9,576 nt of DNA from Actinomycetota bacterium (lineage in GTDB: Bacteria > Actinomycetota > Humimicrobiia > Humimicrobiales > Humimicrobiaceae), in contig JAMCQQ010000191.1 of the NCBI GenBank assembly GCA_023379515.1, forward strand, positions 1 through 9,576, written 5' to 3'. Below, piece by piece: positions 1 through 6,358 of the stretch (positions are counted from its first letter, which is position 1; each line of letters begins with the position of its first letter). Made by a program: the position numbers and the translations under genes. Below the pieces are notes generated by a model. It did no database searches and was not told the origin of the DNA. It saw only the letters and a program-made list of their open reading frames with translations.

Positions 1-1193
1 ATTATCCAAGATTAAGCGATAATGCACTTAATGAAATCAACAGTAATTATAATAAATTGCATCCAAATGTTACTATTGAAAGAACAGCTTACAATTTGTC
101 TGAATACTCAGAGCTGATAAAAACAGCAACTCAAAGTAATACACTTCCTGATTTATTCGGGCTTTATCAGGGCACCATGGAAAGAGAAGTTGAAAAAACA
201 GGCATACTTCATATATTTGATAATGATATAGCTGCTGACCCGGTATGGAAAGAAAACCTTGGCAAAACACTTGAACTGGGTGGTATTAGAAGTGCAGACA
301 ATAAAGTAGTCCAGATACCTTATGATATTTTCTATCTGGCAGGTATAGGATATAGAAATGTTCTTGAAAATATGAAAAGCTCGGAAGATGAAGTAAAAGG
401 TATTAAATCTTATACGGCACTTGGAGATCTATGCCAGAAATTCAAATCAGAAGGATATCCAACCTGGTTTTTAAGTGCGGGTCTTGCAGGAGCATATCTT
501 TTAAGGGAAAGATTCTATGTATGGTCATATTCGGTAGCTAAAGACGCTAATGTCATATATGAGGCAGAAAACGGTAAACGTTCATGGACAGAAGAACCTT
601 TCCTTAAAGCTGCTGAAGCTGTAAAAGAAACATCAAGGATGATGAGGGAGGATACAGCTGCCCTTGATGCACAAACTGACAACTATGGAATTCTTCTTAA
701 ACAGGAAGCGTGGGGTGGATGGTATGAAGGTCCATGGTCGGTAGGTATTCTGCTTGAAAATAAAACAGCGATCGACAATGTATTTTATTTCTTCCTGCCG
801 CAAGTTTCAGACGATGCTCTTCCAAATACATGGGCTGCAGATGCGGGCCAGGTTCTTGCAATGAGGGAAGATAATCCCAATAAAGATCAGGTAATTAAAT
901 ATCTTAAATATCTTGCAACTCCGGAAGTAAGCGCAATATTTATCAAAAACCTGATACATCCCGCAGGAAAATTTCCGGATAATTGGAAAGACATAGCTCC
1001 GGTTCCTGTATTTGTGCAGGGTGTGGAAATGTATCAGAGCAGCAATGTTGCTCCATGGATATGCTACACACCTGATGTAGAGACGGCATTGCTTACAAAT
1101 CTTTCACTTATCTATACCGGTGAACTTACACCAATGGAAGGTTTGCAGAAAATAGACGAGGCAACCAAAGCTTACTGGGCCACACAGAAGTAA
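1..1193 (+). CDS. ABC transporter extracellular solute-binding protein, carbohydrate type (5' partial)
   Basis: This is the substrate-binding lipoprotein or periplasmic component of an ABC importer; it captures the ligand outside the membrane and delivers it to the two permeases downstream. The frame is open from base 3 to the TAA at 1191-1193, about 397 codons, so the gene begins left of the window and the signal peptide is missing. The first TTG (base 57) is not the start, because typical family sequence (NEINSNYNKLHPNVTIE) runs straight through it. Family features are an early lobe with 'HPNVTIE', a 'LPDLFGLYQG' stretch, a hinge-like 'QIPYDIFYLAGIGYR' segment, and an aromatic-rich 'WGGWYEGPWSVG' region typical of sugar-binding sites (CUT1, SBP_bac_1 type). 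The C-terminal 'GLQKIDEATKAYW' is also typical. The ligand cannot be named. It is the first visible gene of an operon with the permeases and a DeoR-type regulator. Confidence 0.88.
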   Translation, partial: YPRLSDNALNEINSNYNKLHPNVTIERTAYNLSEYSELIKTATQSNTLPDLFGLYQGTMEREVEKTGILHIFDNDIAADPVWKENLGKTLELGGIRSADNKVVQIPYDIFYLAGIGYRNVLENMKSSEDEVKGIKSYTALGDLCQKFKSEGYPTWFLSAGLAGAYLLRERFYVWSYSVAKDANVIYEAENGKRSWTEEPFLKAAEAVKETSRMMREDTAALDAQTDNYGILLKQEAWGGWYEGPWSVGILLENKTAIDNVFYFFLPQVSDDALPNTWAADAGQVLAMREDNPNKDQVIKYLKYLATPEVSAIFIKNLIHPAGKFPDNWKDIAPVPVFVQGVEMYQSSNVAPWICYTPDVETALLTNLSLIYTGELTPMEGLQKIDEATKAYWATQK

Positions 1194-1246
1194 TCAAAAA
1201 CTTTTTCAAGTTTATTTAATAAACTTTAAAAGTTTGGTTTGGAAAA

Positions 1247-1278
1247 TGATGCAGGATAGATAAAACTATCCTGCATCA
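1247..1278 (+). other. Perfect 13-bp intergenic hairpin between binding-protein and permease genes
   Basis: The arm TGATGCAGGATAG at 1247-1259 is exactly complementary to 1266-1278, with a 6-nt loop (ATAAAA). On the + strand it is followed by AAAAAC, not by a T-run, so it is a poor rho-independent terminator in the direction of the operon. On the minus strand it is followed by TTTTCC, a weak U-tract, but no minus-strand gene ends there. A stable structure at this place often lets more binding protein be made than permease, by protecting the upstream mRNA end or partly stopping transcription. That role is inference. The hairpin ends 43 nt before the permease ATG. Confidence 0.6.
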
Positions 1279-1321
1279 AAAAACAGATGGATATTTTTTA
1301 TAAATCAGATAGAAACTTGTT

Positions 1322-2233
1322 ATGGAAGCTTATTTAAATCGCAGAAGATTTACAAGAAATATTGAACCCTACGGCTGGCTTTCTCCTTCGATGCTTCTTT
1401 TTATTATTTTTCTGGTTTATCCTATTATTTTTTCAATTATTTTAAGCTTTTTTGAATGGCGAGGTTACAGCACCGACATATTCAGCAAGTTTATTGGTTT
1501 CCAGAATTTCATCAAACTTTTTAGAGATGGGCTTTACTGGCAGTCATTAAAAAACACATTAATACTTGTTCTGGTCGTGGTTTTTATTCAAAATGCTATT
1601 GCATTGTTTCTTGCTCTTGTTCTTTATTTCGGAAAATTCAAATACGGCAATTTAATCAGGGCGCTCATTTTTTTTCCAGGAGTAATTTCAGCAATAATTA
1701 TCGGCCTTGTGTTCAGAAAATTCTTAGAGTTGAGCGGACCCGTAAACACTCTTTTAAAATCAATTGGTTTGGATATGCTTGCCCTGCCCTGGCTTGCGAC
1801 CAAATCTTTAACGATATGGATAGTTTCTATAGTAACGACCTGGCAGTGGGTAGGTTATAACATGGTAATTTTTTATGCAGGACTTCAGAATGTTGAAAAC
1901 AACCTTTTGGAAGCTGCTTATATTGATGGAGCAAGTATGAACCAGGCTATATTCAGAATTGTAATACCAATGTTAAAACCTGTAATTTTTCTTTCAATGA
2001 TTTTAAATTTCATTGGAGGATTCAGGATTTATGACATAATTTGGGCCACGACAAGGGGTGGGCCCGTTCATTCTTCCGAAGTGCTTACAACTTACATGTA
2101 TTATCAGTCATTTCAGTCAAATGGGCCGAGCAATATGGGCTATGCATCCGCTATTTCGGTTACTCTTACATTAATAGTAATTATTTTTGCCGCTGTAAGG
2201 ATTAAATTCTTTGTAAAAGAAGGCAGGATCTGA
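1322..2233 (+). CDS. ABC transporter permease, MalF/UgpA-type (sugar importer)
   Basis: Inner-membrane permease of a carbohydrate ABC importer, 303 aa, the usual length for the UgpA/LacF type. Hydrophobic segments lie at about residues 20-44, 77-103, 111-131, 163-188, 219-235 and 276-296, giving six membrane spans. The cytoplasmic EAA loop that contacts the ATPase is clear at 197-220: E197-A-A-Y-I-D202-G203-A, ending in IPMLKP. 'TTRGGP' at 243-248 is also a family signature. The ATG at 1322 is chosen because the N-terminus fits the family and the next Met (24) lies inside the first membrane span; the Shine-Dalgarno match upstream is weak. It pairs with the MalG-type permease 43 bp downstream to form the transport channel. 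No ATPase gene is visible in the window. Confidence 0.92.
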   Translation: MEAYLNRRRFTRNIEPYGWLSPSMLLFIIFLVYPIIFSIILSFFEWRGYSTDIFSKFIGFQNFIKLFRDGLYWQSLKNTLILVLVVVFIQNAIALFLALVLYFGKFKYGNLIRALIFFPGVISAIIIGLVFRKFLELSGPVNTLLKSIGLDMLALPWLATKSLTIWIVSIVTTWQWVGYNMVIFYAGLQNVENNLLEAAYIDGASMNQAIFRIVIPMLKPVIFLSMILNFIGGFRIYDIIWATTRGGPVHSSEVLTTYMYYQSFQSNGPSNMGYASAISVTLTLIVIIFAAVRIKFFVKEGRI

Positions 2234-2260
2234 TTGGAATGTTAATAATGAGATTCAAAA

Positions 2261-2267
2261 AGGAAAG
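2261..2267 (+). promoter_or_regulatory. Ribosome binding site of the MalG-type permease gene
   Basis: AGGAAAG lies 9 nt before the ATG at 2277 and fixes that start. A closer-to-upstream ATG at 2248 is out of frame and reaches a stop after nine codons. Confidence 0.65.
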
Positions 2268-2276
2268 AAAAGTTTA

Positions 2277-3140
2277 ATGCAGAAATTAACTATGGGCCAA
2301 AAATTATTTACGAGGATTGTCATAGCAATTACGCTTGTAATAATATTGGTGCCTTTGTTTTGGATTTTTTTTCTTGCATTTAAAAGGCCTAATGAAATAT
2401 TTGAATCAACTTTATTCATTTTTCCAAAGAATTTCCATTTTACTCTGGATAATTTTTTAAACTCTGTAACTTTTATTCAGAAAACCTTAAAAATTTCTTA
2501 CGTCAGGATGTATTTAAACAGTATAATTGTTACAAGCGGGGGACTTATAATTTCTATGCTGGCTGCTTCTTTTGCAGCTTTTGCCATGGTTCATTATAAA
2601 TTCAGAACCAAAGAATTTTATTATACGTTCATATTGCTTAGTTACATGATTCCCGTGCAGGTACTTTTAATCCCACTTTATATAGTTTTACAGAAATTAT
2701 CTCTTTTAAATACTTATGCGGCACTTATTTTTCCTTATGCAACCATGTCTATTCCCATAGCAACTTTGATTTTACGCAACTTTTTTGCACAGGTACCTTA
2801 TGAATTTACTGAAGCTGCACATCTCGATGGAGCAACAAGTTTTCAGATATTCAAGAATATTTATCTTCCTCTTGCCAGACCTGCACTTGCAACTTGCATC
2901 ATTTTTCTTTTTTTGGAGATGTGGAACGAATTTTTATTTGCATTTATATTCATCAGGGTTGATAATCTTCAGACACTCCCGCTTGCAATGTCCAGGATAG
3001 GAATTGGTGCGCGAGCAGTTATTCCCTGGGGAATTTACGGTGCTTCGATAGTTATAGCAATTGTGCCGATCTTTATAATATTTATGATATTTCAGAGATG
3101 GTTTATTAGCGGACTTGTAGCGGGAGGTATAAAAGGTTAA
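2277..3140 (+). CDS. ABC transporter permease, MalG/UgpE-type (sugar importer)
   Basis: Second inner-membrane permease of the importer, 287 aa, normal length for the MalG/UgpE/LacG type. Membrane spans are expected near residues 13-35, 85-106, 117-139, 146-168, 202-226 and 253-276. The EAA loop is at 179-201 (E179-A-A-H-L-D184-G185-A, then YLPLARP). The C-terminus ends in GLVAGGIKG, very close to the common family ending. An AGGAAAG site 9 nt upstream supports the ATG at 2277. The stop codon TAA at 3138-3140 directly abuts the ATG of the DeoR-type regulator, so the two are very likely co-transcribed and translationally coupled. Confidence 0.92.
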   Translation: MQKLTMGQKLFTRIVIAITLVIILVPLFWIFFLAFKRPNEIFESTLFIFPKNFHFTLDNFLNSVTFIQKTLKISYVRMYLNSIIVTSGGLIISMLAASFAAFAMVHYKFRTKEFYYTFILLSYMIPVQVLLIPLYIVLQKLSLLNTYAALIFPYATMSIPIATLILRNFFAQVPYEFTEAAHLDGATSFQIFKNIYLPLARPALATCIIFLFLEMWNEFLFAFIFIRVDNLQTLPLAMSRIGIGARAVIPWGIYGASIVIAIVPIFIIFMIFQRWFISGLVAGGIKG

Positions 3141-3923
3141 ATGGATGTTCCTGAAAAAAGAAGATTAGAAATTAAAAAAATTATTGCTAAGAATAACTCC
3201 ATATCTGTCATCAGTCTTGCAAAATTATTCAAAGTTTCCGAGATCACAGTAAGAAGAGATTTGCAAAAATTGGAAAAAGACGGATTTTTGGATAAGGTTC
3301 ACGGCGGGGCAATAGCAAGACGTTTCAAAGCTGAATATGATCCGGTTTATTTGGAAGACATTAAGCTCAACAAGGATAAAAAAGAAAAAATAGCAAGACA
3401 GGCCGTAAAAGAAATAAATGATGGGGACGCGGTAATAATTGAATCAGGCACCACATGCCTTGAGCTGGTTTACAACCTGACGGATAAGAGAAATTTAGCT
3501 ATTTTTACAGCCTCGGTCCCCCTGGCTTATGAGTTATGGAAGGTATCTTTGAACCGAAATGATTTGGAGGTTAATATATGCGGGGGTCTCATCGAAGCTA
3601 AATCCAATACACTGATTGGCAGTCAGGCTGTACAATTTTTTCAAAATATAAATGCAGATGTCGCTTTCATTGGAGCCGTTGCTATTTCCATTGACAAAGG
3701 TATATTGACCACTCACAGCCAGATGGACGCAGATGTGATAAGATCAATTGCGAGTAATTCAAAGAGAAAAATTTTGCTTGCCGATAGTTCAAAATTTAAA
3801 AAAAGGGCACATATTTCCATACTGTCTCTGACTATATTTAATAAAATAATTACTGACAAAGAAATTGATAAAGATGTTGCAGATAAGATCAAAAATTTAG
3901 GAATAGAGCTGGAGATAGTCTGA
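3141..3923 (+). CDS. DeoR/GlpR-family transcriptional regulator
   Basis: Cytoplasmic DNA-binding regulator, 260 aa, a typical length for the DeoR family, whose members usually repress sugar catabolic genes and respond to a phosphorylated sugar intermediate. The N-terminal winged HTH covers residues 6-58, with the recognition-helix segment 'VSEITVRRDLQKLEKDG' and 'VHGGAIA' in the wing. The C-terminal DeoR sensor domain (about 75-235) shows 'ESGTTCLELV' at 101-110, where many members have Asp-x-Gly-Ser/Thr-Thr, 'CGG' at 147-149, and 'ILLADSSKF' at 211-219. The start directly follows the permease TAA; GGGAGG at 3122-3127 and AAAAGG at 3131-3136 are possible Shine-Dalgarno sites. It probably controls the importer operon, the downstream PLP-enzyme gene, or both; its effector cannot be read from sequence. 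Confidence 0.92.
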   Translation: MDVPEKRRLEIKKIIAKNNSISVISLAKLFKVSEITVRRDLQKLEKDGFLDKVHGGAIARRFKAEYDPVYLEDIKLNKDKKEKIARQAVKEINDGDAVIIESGTTCLELVYNLTDKRNLAIFTASVPLAYELWKVSLNRNDLEVNICGGLIEAKSNTLIGSQAVQFFQNINADVAFIGAVAISIDKGILTTHSQMDADVIRSIASNSKRKILLADSSKFKKRAHISILSLTIFNKIITDKEIDKDVADKIKNLGIELEIV

Positions 3924-3946
3924 ATTATAGAATTCAAATGATTTAC

Positions 3947-3960
3947 AAGTATCCATACTT
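3947..3960. promoter_or_regulatory. Palindrome AAGTAT-CC-ATACTT, candidate operator or weak terminator
   Basis: A perfect 6-bp inverted repeat with a 2-bp centre sits 24 bp after the regulator stop and ends 4 bp before the -35 hexamer of the next gene. As RNA it could form a 5-bp stem with a 4-nt loop followed by TTTTTCTT, so a weak terminator of the importer operon is the alternative reading. The position beside a consensus promoter and just after a regulator gene favours an operator, but this is inference. Confidence 0.4.
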
Positions 3961-3964
3961 TTTC

Positions 3965-3992
3965 TTGACATATATTGATGTTTCATTATAAT
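3965..3992 (+). promoter_or_regulatory. Sigma-70/SigA-type promoter of the class-III PLP enzyme gene
   Basis: The -35 TTGACA (3965-3970) and -10 TATAAT (3987-3992) are both perfect consensus hexamers, with a 16-bp spacer. Transcription should begin near 3999, giving a leader of about 60 nt. The leader holds a small inverted repeat, AACAT (4002-4006) with ATGTT (4015-4019), which might be a further operator half-site pair. Confidence 0.75.
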
Positions 3993-4042
3993 TCAAAATA
4001 GAACATTTTAATTCATGTTAAATATTTATTTTCTACTCAATT

Positions 4043-4052
4043 AAGGAAAGGA
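4043..4052 (+). promoter_or_regulatory. Ribosome binding site of the class-III PLP enzyme gene
   Basis: AAGGAAAGGA ends 6 nt before the ATG at 4059, a strong site that fixes the start. Confidence 0.7.
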
Positions 4053-4058
4053 TTTTTA

Positions 4059-5414
4059 ATGGATACGGTAATAAAGGAAATATTTGATTTCAAGAAGAAT
4101 GATATTCCAGATTATGAAAAATATCTGATGCTTGGAGGAGGAACCCCAGGTGTTAATCTTGTCAAGGGTAAAGGTGTATATGTATGGGATATTGAAGGTA
4201 ATCAATATATTGATTGCACATCCCAATCTTATTCTTTAACTTTAGGATATTCTCACCCCGAGATAGTTAAAGTTATTCAAGAACAGGTTGAATATTCTTA
4301 TCACATGCATACAGGATTTTTTACAATACCTAGATATATTCTTGCCAGACGTATGGCGGAAATTTTTCCTGAAAAAATGAACAGGATCCTATTTACTATT
4401 GGGGGCAGTATGGCAAATGAAGCGGCCCTGAAAATAGCAATTATAAACAGACCGGAAGCACACAATTTCATTGCTCTGCATGGAGCATATCATGGCACAT
4501 CGTTTATGATGACAGGGGCTACGCACATGGCAACTTATGCTTACGAAAAATGGCTCGGTTCCGCTGAACTCGCTCATCATTCCTATAATTTTATACGAGT
4601 TCCTCCGCCATATTATTACAGGCCATATTATGAAGTAAGTAATGTAAATGATACTGATGAAGTTGACAGACGTGCTTTGGAAGAGCTGGAAATGCAGATC
4701 AAATATGGAAGCACCGGTCCTGCTTGTGCGATGATTATGGAACCTTTGCAGGGTTCGGGTGGACAGCTTGTATTTTCCAAAAAATATCTGCAGGGAGTCA
4801 GAGATATTTGTAACAAATACAATATTATCCTGATATGGGATTGCATTCAAACTGCATTCGGCAGAATGGGAACCTGGTCAGCCTCAGAGTATTACGGTGT
4901 GACTCCGGATATTATGACAGTAAGCAAATGTATTGCAGCAGGTTTGCCGCTCAGCGCTGTTGTTGTTTCCGATGATATCCAAGGCATGAAAATGAATGGA
5001 ATGGATCTTCACACTTATGGCAATAATCAGCTTGCACAAGTTGTGGCACTTAAGCAAATGGAAATTATAAAGAGAGATAATATATTGGACAATGTTAAAA
5101 AGGTCGGCAACCACCTGAAAGAAGAATTGGAGAAAATACAGAAAGAATATCCCGTAATGGGTGATATCCGGGCCCTTGGTTTCCATATTGGCATCGAACT
5201 TGTAAAGGATCCTGTGACAAAAGAACCTGATTTTGAGGGCTGCACAAAGATGCGAACAGTTGGATATAAGAATGGTATGATTTTTGGTGATGGAGGGGTT
5301 GCAGGCGGTAAAAATGTTCTGAAAATAAAACCGCCGCTGATAACAACAATTGCCGAATCAGATTTAATACTTGAAAGATATTATAAAATAATGCAGGAAG
5401 TGTACGGTAAATAA
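4059..5414 (+). CDS. Class-III PLP-dependent aminotransferase-family enzyme (dialkylglycine decarboxylase/AGXT2L-like), reaction unknown
   Basis: Cytoplasmic PLP enzyme of fold type I, 451 aa, the usual length for class-III aminotransferases. Visible landmarks are 'GYSHPEIV' (63-70), the phosphate-binding 'GGSMANEAA' (115-123), 'YHG' (144-146), 'MEPLQGSGG' (227-235), Asp261 for the pyridine nitrogen, 'QTAFGRMGTW' (264-273), 'VTPDIMTVSK' with the Schiff-base Lys290, and 'LKIKPPL' (421-427). 'PPPYYYRPYYE' (182-192) resembles the matching segment of 2,2-dialkylglycine decarboxylase. Two key positions differ from ordinary transaminases: the Glu of the usual Asp-Glu-x-Gln is Cys262, and the substrate-carboxylate Arg of 'NVLRIxPPL' is Lys422, as I recall from ethanolamine-phosphate phospho-lyases. 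It could therefore be a transaminase of an unusual amine, a decarboxylating transaminase or a lyase. It has its own promoter beside the DeoR-type gene, so it may act on the imported compound or a product of it. Confidence 0.88.
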   Translation: MDTVIKEIFDFKKNDIPDYEKYLMLGGGTPGVNLVKGKGVYVWDIEGNQYIDCTSQSYSLTLGYSHPEIVKVIQEQVEYSYHMHTGFFTIPRYILARRMAEIFPEKMNRILFTIGGSMANEAALKIAIINRPEAHNFIALHGAYHGTSFMMTGATHMATYAYEKWLGSAELAHHSYNFIRVPPPYYYRPYYEVSNVNDTDEVDRRALEELEMQIKYGSTGPACAMIMEPLQGSGGQLVFSKKYLQGVRDICNKYNIILIWDCIQTAFGRMGTWSASEYYGVTPDIMTVSKCIAAGLPLSAVVVSDDIQGMKMNGMDLHTYGNNQLAQVVALKQMEIIKRDNILDNVKKVGNHLKEELEKIQKEYPVMGDIRALGFHIGIELVKDPVTKEPDFEGCTKMRTVGYKNGMIFGDGGVAGGKNVLKIKPPLITTIAESDLILERYYKIMQEVYGK

Positions 5415-5450
5415 TCAATAAGTTCGTCGATTGATACTGTTTTATCTTTT
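5414..5450 (+). terminator. Possible weak terminator after the PLP enzyme gene
   Basis: ATCAAT (5414-5419) can pair with ATTGAT (5430-5435) around a 10-nt loop, followed by an interrupted T-rich stretch (ACTGTTTTATCTTTT). The stem is short, AT-rich and overlaps the stop codon, so support is weak. No better hairpin was found before the minus-strand genes. Confidence 0.25.
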
Positions 5451-5650
5451 GTTTAGCAGTTATAAAAACCAGTATGGATGGACAGTACTTGTTTGTAAAC
5501 GTCAAATAGTCTCTTAAGCTCAACCTTATGATAAGTTAAATAAAATTTGAAGTTTTAAAATTATAATTTTGGTTCGAATCCTTCTTTCCCAGCCAGATAA
5601 AACCCGTACTTTTTATAAACTACAATATTGTTTATTCATATAAGTAATCA
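5415..5650. other. Intergenic region between convergent PLP enzyme and Doc genes
   Basis: This 236-bp stretch has no credible ORF. It holds the weak hairpin after the PLP enzyme stop, AT-rich filler, and the tRNA 3' remnant at 5571-5595. After the remnant comes GATAAAACCCGTACTTTTTA, whose T-run could be a relic of the tRNA's own terminator. No clear terminator for the minus-strand doc gene was seen; the small palindrome CAATATTG near 5622 lacks a T-run. Confidence 0.6.
5571..5595 (+). other. Orphan tRNA 3' end (tRNA-Gln-like), probable attachment-site scar
   Basis: The 25 bases match tRNA positions 52-76: GG, the T-loop TTCGAAT, the 3' T-stem CCTTC, a 7-base 3' acceptor strand TTTCCCA, discriminator G and CCA. 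The 5' T-stem is broken just upstream (TTTGG instead of something like GAAGG), and the preceding DNA is AT-rich with no anticodon or D arm, so no functional tRNA can be made. The ending CCCAGCCA fits tRNA-Gln best, which commonly starts TGGG. Integrases that use tRNA 3' ends leave such a duplicate at the far end of the inserted element. By orientation the intact tRNA should be to the left, outside the window. Confidence 0.7.
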
Positions 5651-6034
5651 CTAAATATTCTTTTTATGTTCAATAATCCATTTTGTTATTTGTTTTGAAT
5701 CTTTTTTTCCTTCAGCTATTCCCATACCCAATTCAACCAGTTCAGATTGAGAAAAATACATTTTAATATTATTAAGTTCCAGAAAAACAAGCATTACAAA
5801 TAAACCTGTCCGTTTATTTCCATCAATAAAAGGGTGATTCCTTATAATTCCATAAGCCTGGCGTGCCGCCTTTTCTTCAATAGCCGGATAGAATTCTTTT
5901 CCTTCGAATGATGCATAGGCATGATATAGTGCCGATTCAAGCGCTCCGATATCACGGATCTCAGGCAAACCACCGGTTGTTTTGCACATTATCTTATGAA
6001 GATATAAAACTTGTTTAATATCAAGTTTTATCAT
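5651..6034 (-). CDS. doc: Doc-family toxin (Fic fold) of a type II toxin-antitoxin pair
   Basis: Toxin of a Phd-Doc system, 127 aa, matching the usual Doc length. The core motif H67-P-F-I-D-G-N73-K74-R75-T-G is the Doc form of the Fic motif, with Lys where AMP-transferring Fic proteins have Gly. Known P1 Doc is a kinase that phosphorylates elongation factor Tu and stops translation; the same activity here is inferred from family. 'GGLPEIRDIGALESAL' near residues 21-36 and 'KAARQAYGIIRNHPFIDGNKRTG' around the active site are typical of the family. The start ATG (6034-6032) overlaps the antitoxin TGA (6033-6031) as ATGA, so translation is coupled and the toxin follows its antitoxin. The active-site residues are intact, so the toxin is probably functional. 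Confidence 0.93.
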   Translation of the reverse strand: MIKLDIKQVLYLHKIMCKTTGGLPEIRDIGALESALYHAYASFEGKEFYPAIEEKAARQAYGIIRNHPFIDGNKRTGLFVMLVFLELNNIKMYFSQSELVELGMGIAEGKKDSKQITKWIIEHKKNI

Positions 6035-6273
6035 TTGGCAAGTTCCCTAAATGCTTCCAGGTTATCTTGCAATATTTGTGAAGCCAAAGATTCCAAACTT
6101 TCATTTACTGAAATTCCCAGTTGCTCAAGTTTTTTGAAATCAATTACAATATAACGCGGAGTATTATTTTTTAAAATTATAACTGAACCTTTTTCATCAA
6201 CCGTTCTGGCAACTTTGGAAAAATTTTGGTTAGCTTCTGTTAAAGAAATTAAGTCTTTTGTATTAACTAACAT
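6031..6273 (-). CDS. phd: Phd/YefM-family antitoxin
   Basis: Antitoxin partner of Doc, 80 aa from the chosen start. The N-terminal Phd/YefM DNA-binding part is seen in 'LISLTEANQNFSKVARTVDEKG' (8-29) followed by 'SVIILKNNTPRYIVIDFKKLE'. The C-terminal tail (about 55-80, ending in LQDNLEAFRELAK) should be the flexible helix that wraps and neutralises Doc. A longer frame opens at 6321, but the ATG at 6273-6271 is preferred: it has a GAGGTGA Shine-Dalgarno site at the right distance, and the protein then begins at the normal family N-terminus. In the family, Phd represses its own promoter and Doc modulates this by conditional cooperativity; the palindrome at 6339-6358 is a candidate operator. 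Confidence 0.9.
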   Translation of the reverse strand: MLVNTKDLISLTEANQNFSKVARTVDEKGSVIILKNNTPRYIVIDFKKLEQLGISVNESLESLASQILQDNLEAFRELAK

Positions 6274-6278
6274 TAAAA

Positions 6279-6285
6279 TCACCTC
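6279..6285 (-). promoter_or_regulatory. Ribosome binding site that decides the antitoxin start
   Basis: On the minus strand GAGGTGA lies 5 nt before the ATG at 6273. It supports the 80-aa antitoxin over the 96-aa reading frame from 6321, which has no such site. Confidence 0.75.
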
Positions 6286-6293
6286 ATATATAT

Positions 6294-6321
6294 ATTTTAT
6301 ATCAATATAGGATAAAATCAA
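6294..6321 (-). promoter_or_regulatory. Candidate promoter of the phd-doc operon (proximal)
   Basis: Minus-strand TTGATT (6321-6316) and TAAAAT (6299-6294) are spaced by 16 bp and would start transcription near 6287, just before the Shine-Dalgarno site. A second candidate -10, a perfect TATAAT on the minus strand at 6361-6356, overlaps the palindrome but has no good -35. Which one is used cannot be told from sequence. Confidence 0.4.
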
Positions 6322-6338
6322 CCTAATTTTATTTTTTA

Positions 6339-6358
6339 AATCATAAAAGGTTATGATT
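6339..6358. promoter_or_regulatory. 20-bp palindrome, candidate Phd operator
   Basis: AATCATAA (6339-6346) and TTATGATT (6351-6358) are perfect 8-bp inverted arms around AAGG. The site is 66 bp upstream of the antitoxin ATG, in the region shared with the divergent amidase gene, and it overlaps a TATAAT on the minus strand. The arm size and site are what is expected for an autoregulating Phd dimer, but binding is inferred. Confidence 0.5.

Noticed and set aside
57..59. TTG as start codon of the solute-binding protein
   Set aside because: The frame is open from the window edge, and typical family sequence precedes the TTG without a Shine-Dalgarno site. The gene is simply cut by the window.
1208..1226. 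A/T inverted repeat AAGTTTA/TAAACTT just after the binding-protein gene
   Set aside because: It is a short A/T-only stem without a following T-run in an AT-rich gap, so chance is likely; the nearby 13-bp hairpin is much better supported.
4389..4850. 153-aa minus-strand reading frame inside the PLP enzyme gene
   Set aside because: It is fully antisense to a clear class-III enzyme, has no family resemblance and no supported start; the same holds for the other minus-strand frames between 4628 and 5523.
5571..5595. Functional tRNA gene ending at 5595
   Set aside because: The 5' T-stem does not pair (TTTGG with CCTTC beyond two pairs), and no anticodon arm, D arm or 5' acceptor (expected TGGGAAA) is found in the preceding AT-rich bases.
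6274..6321. Longer antitoxin starting at 6321
   Set aside because: The extra 16 residues do not look like Phd, and a good GAGGTGA site lies just before the internal ATG at 6273.
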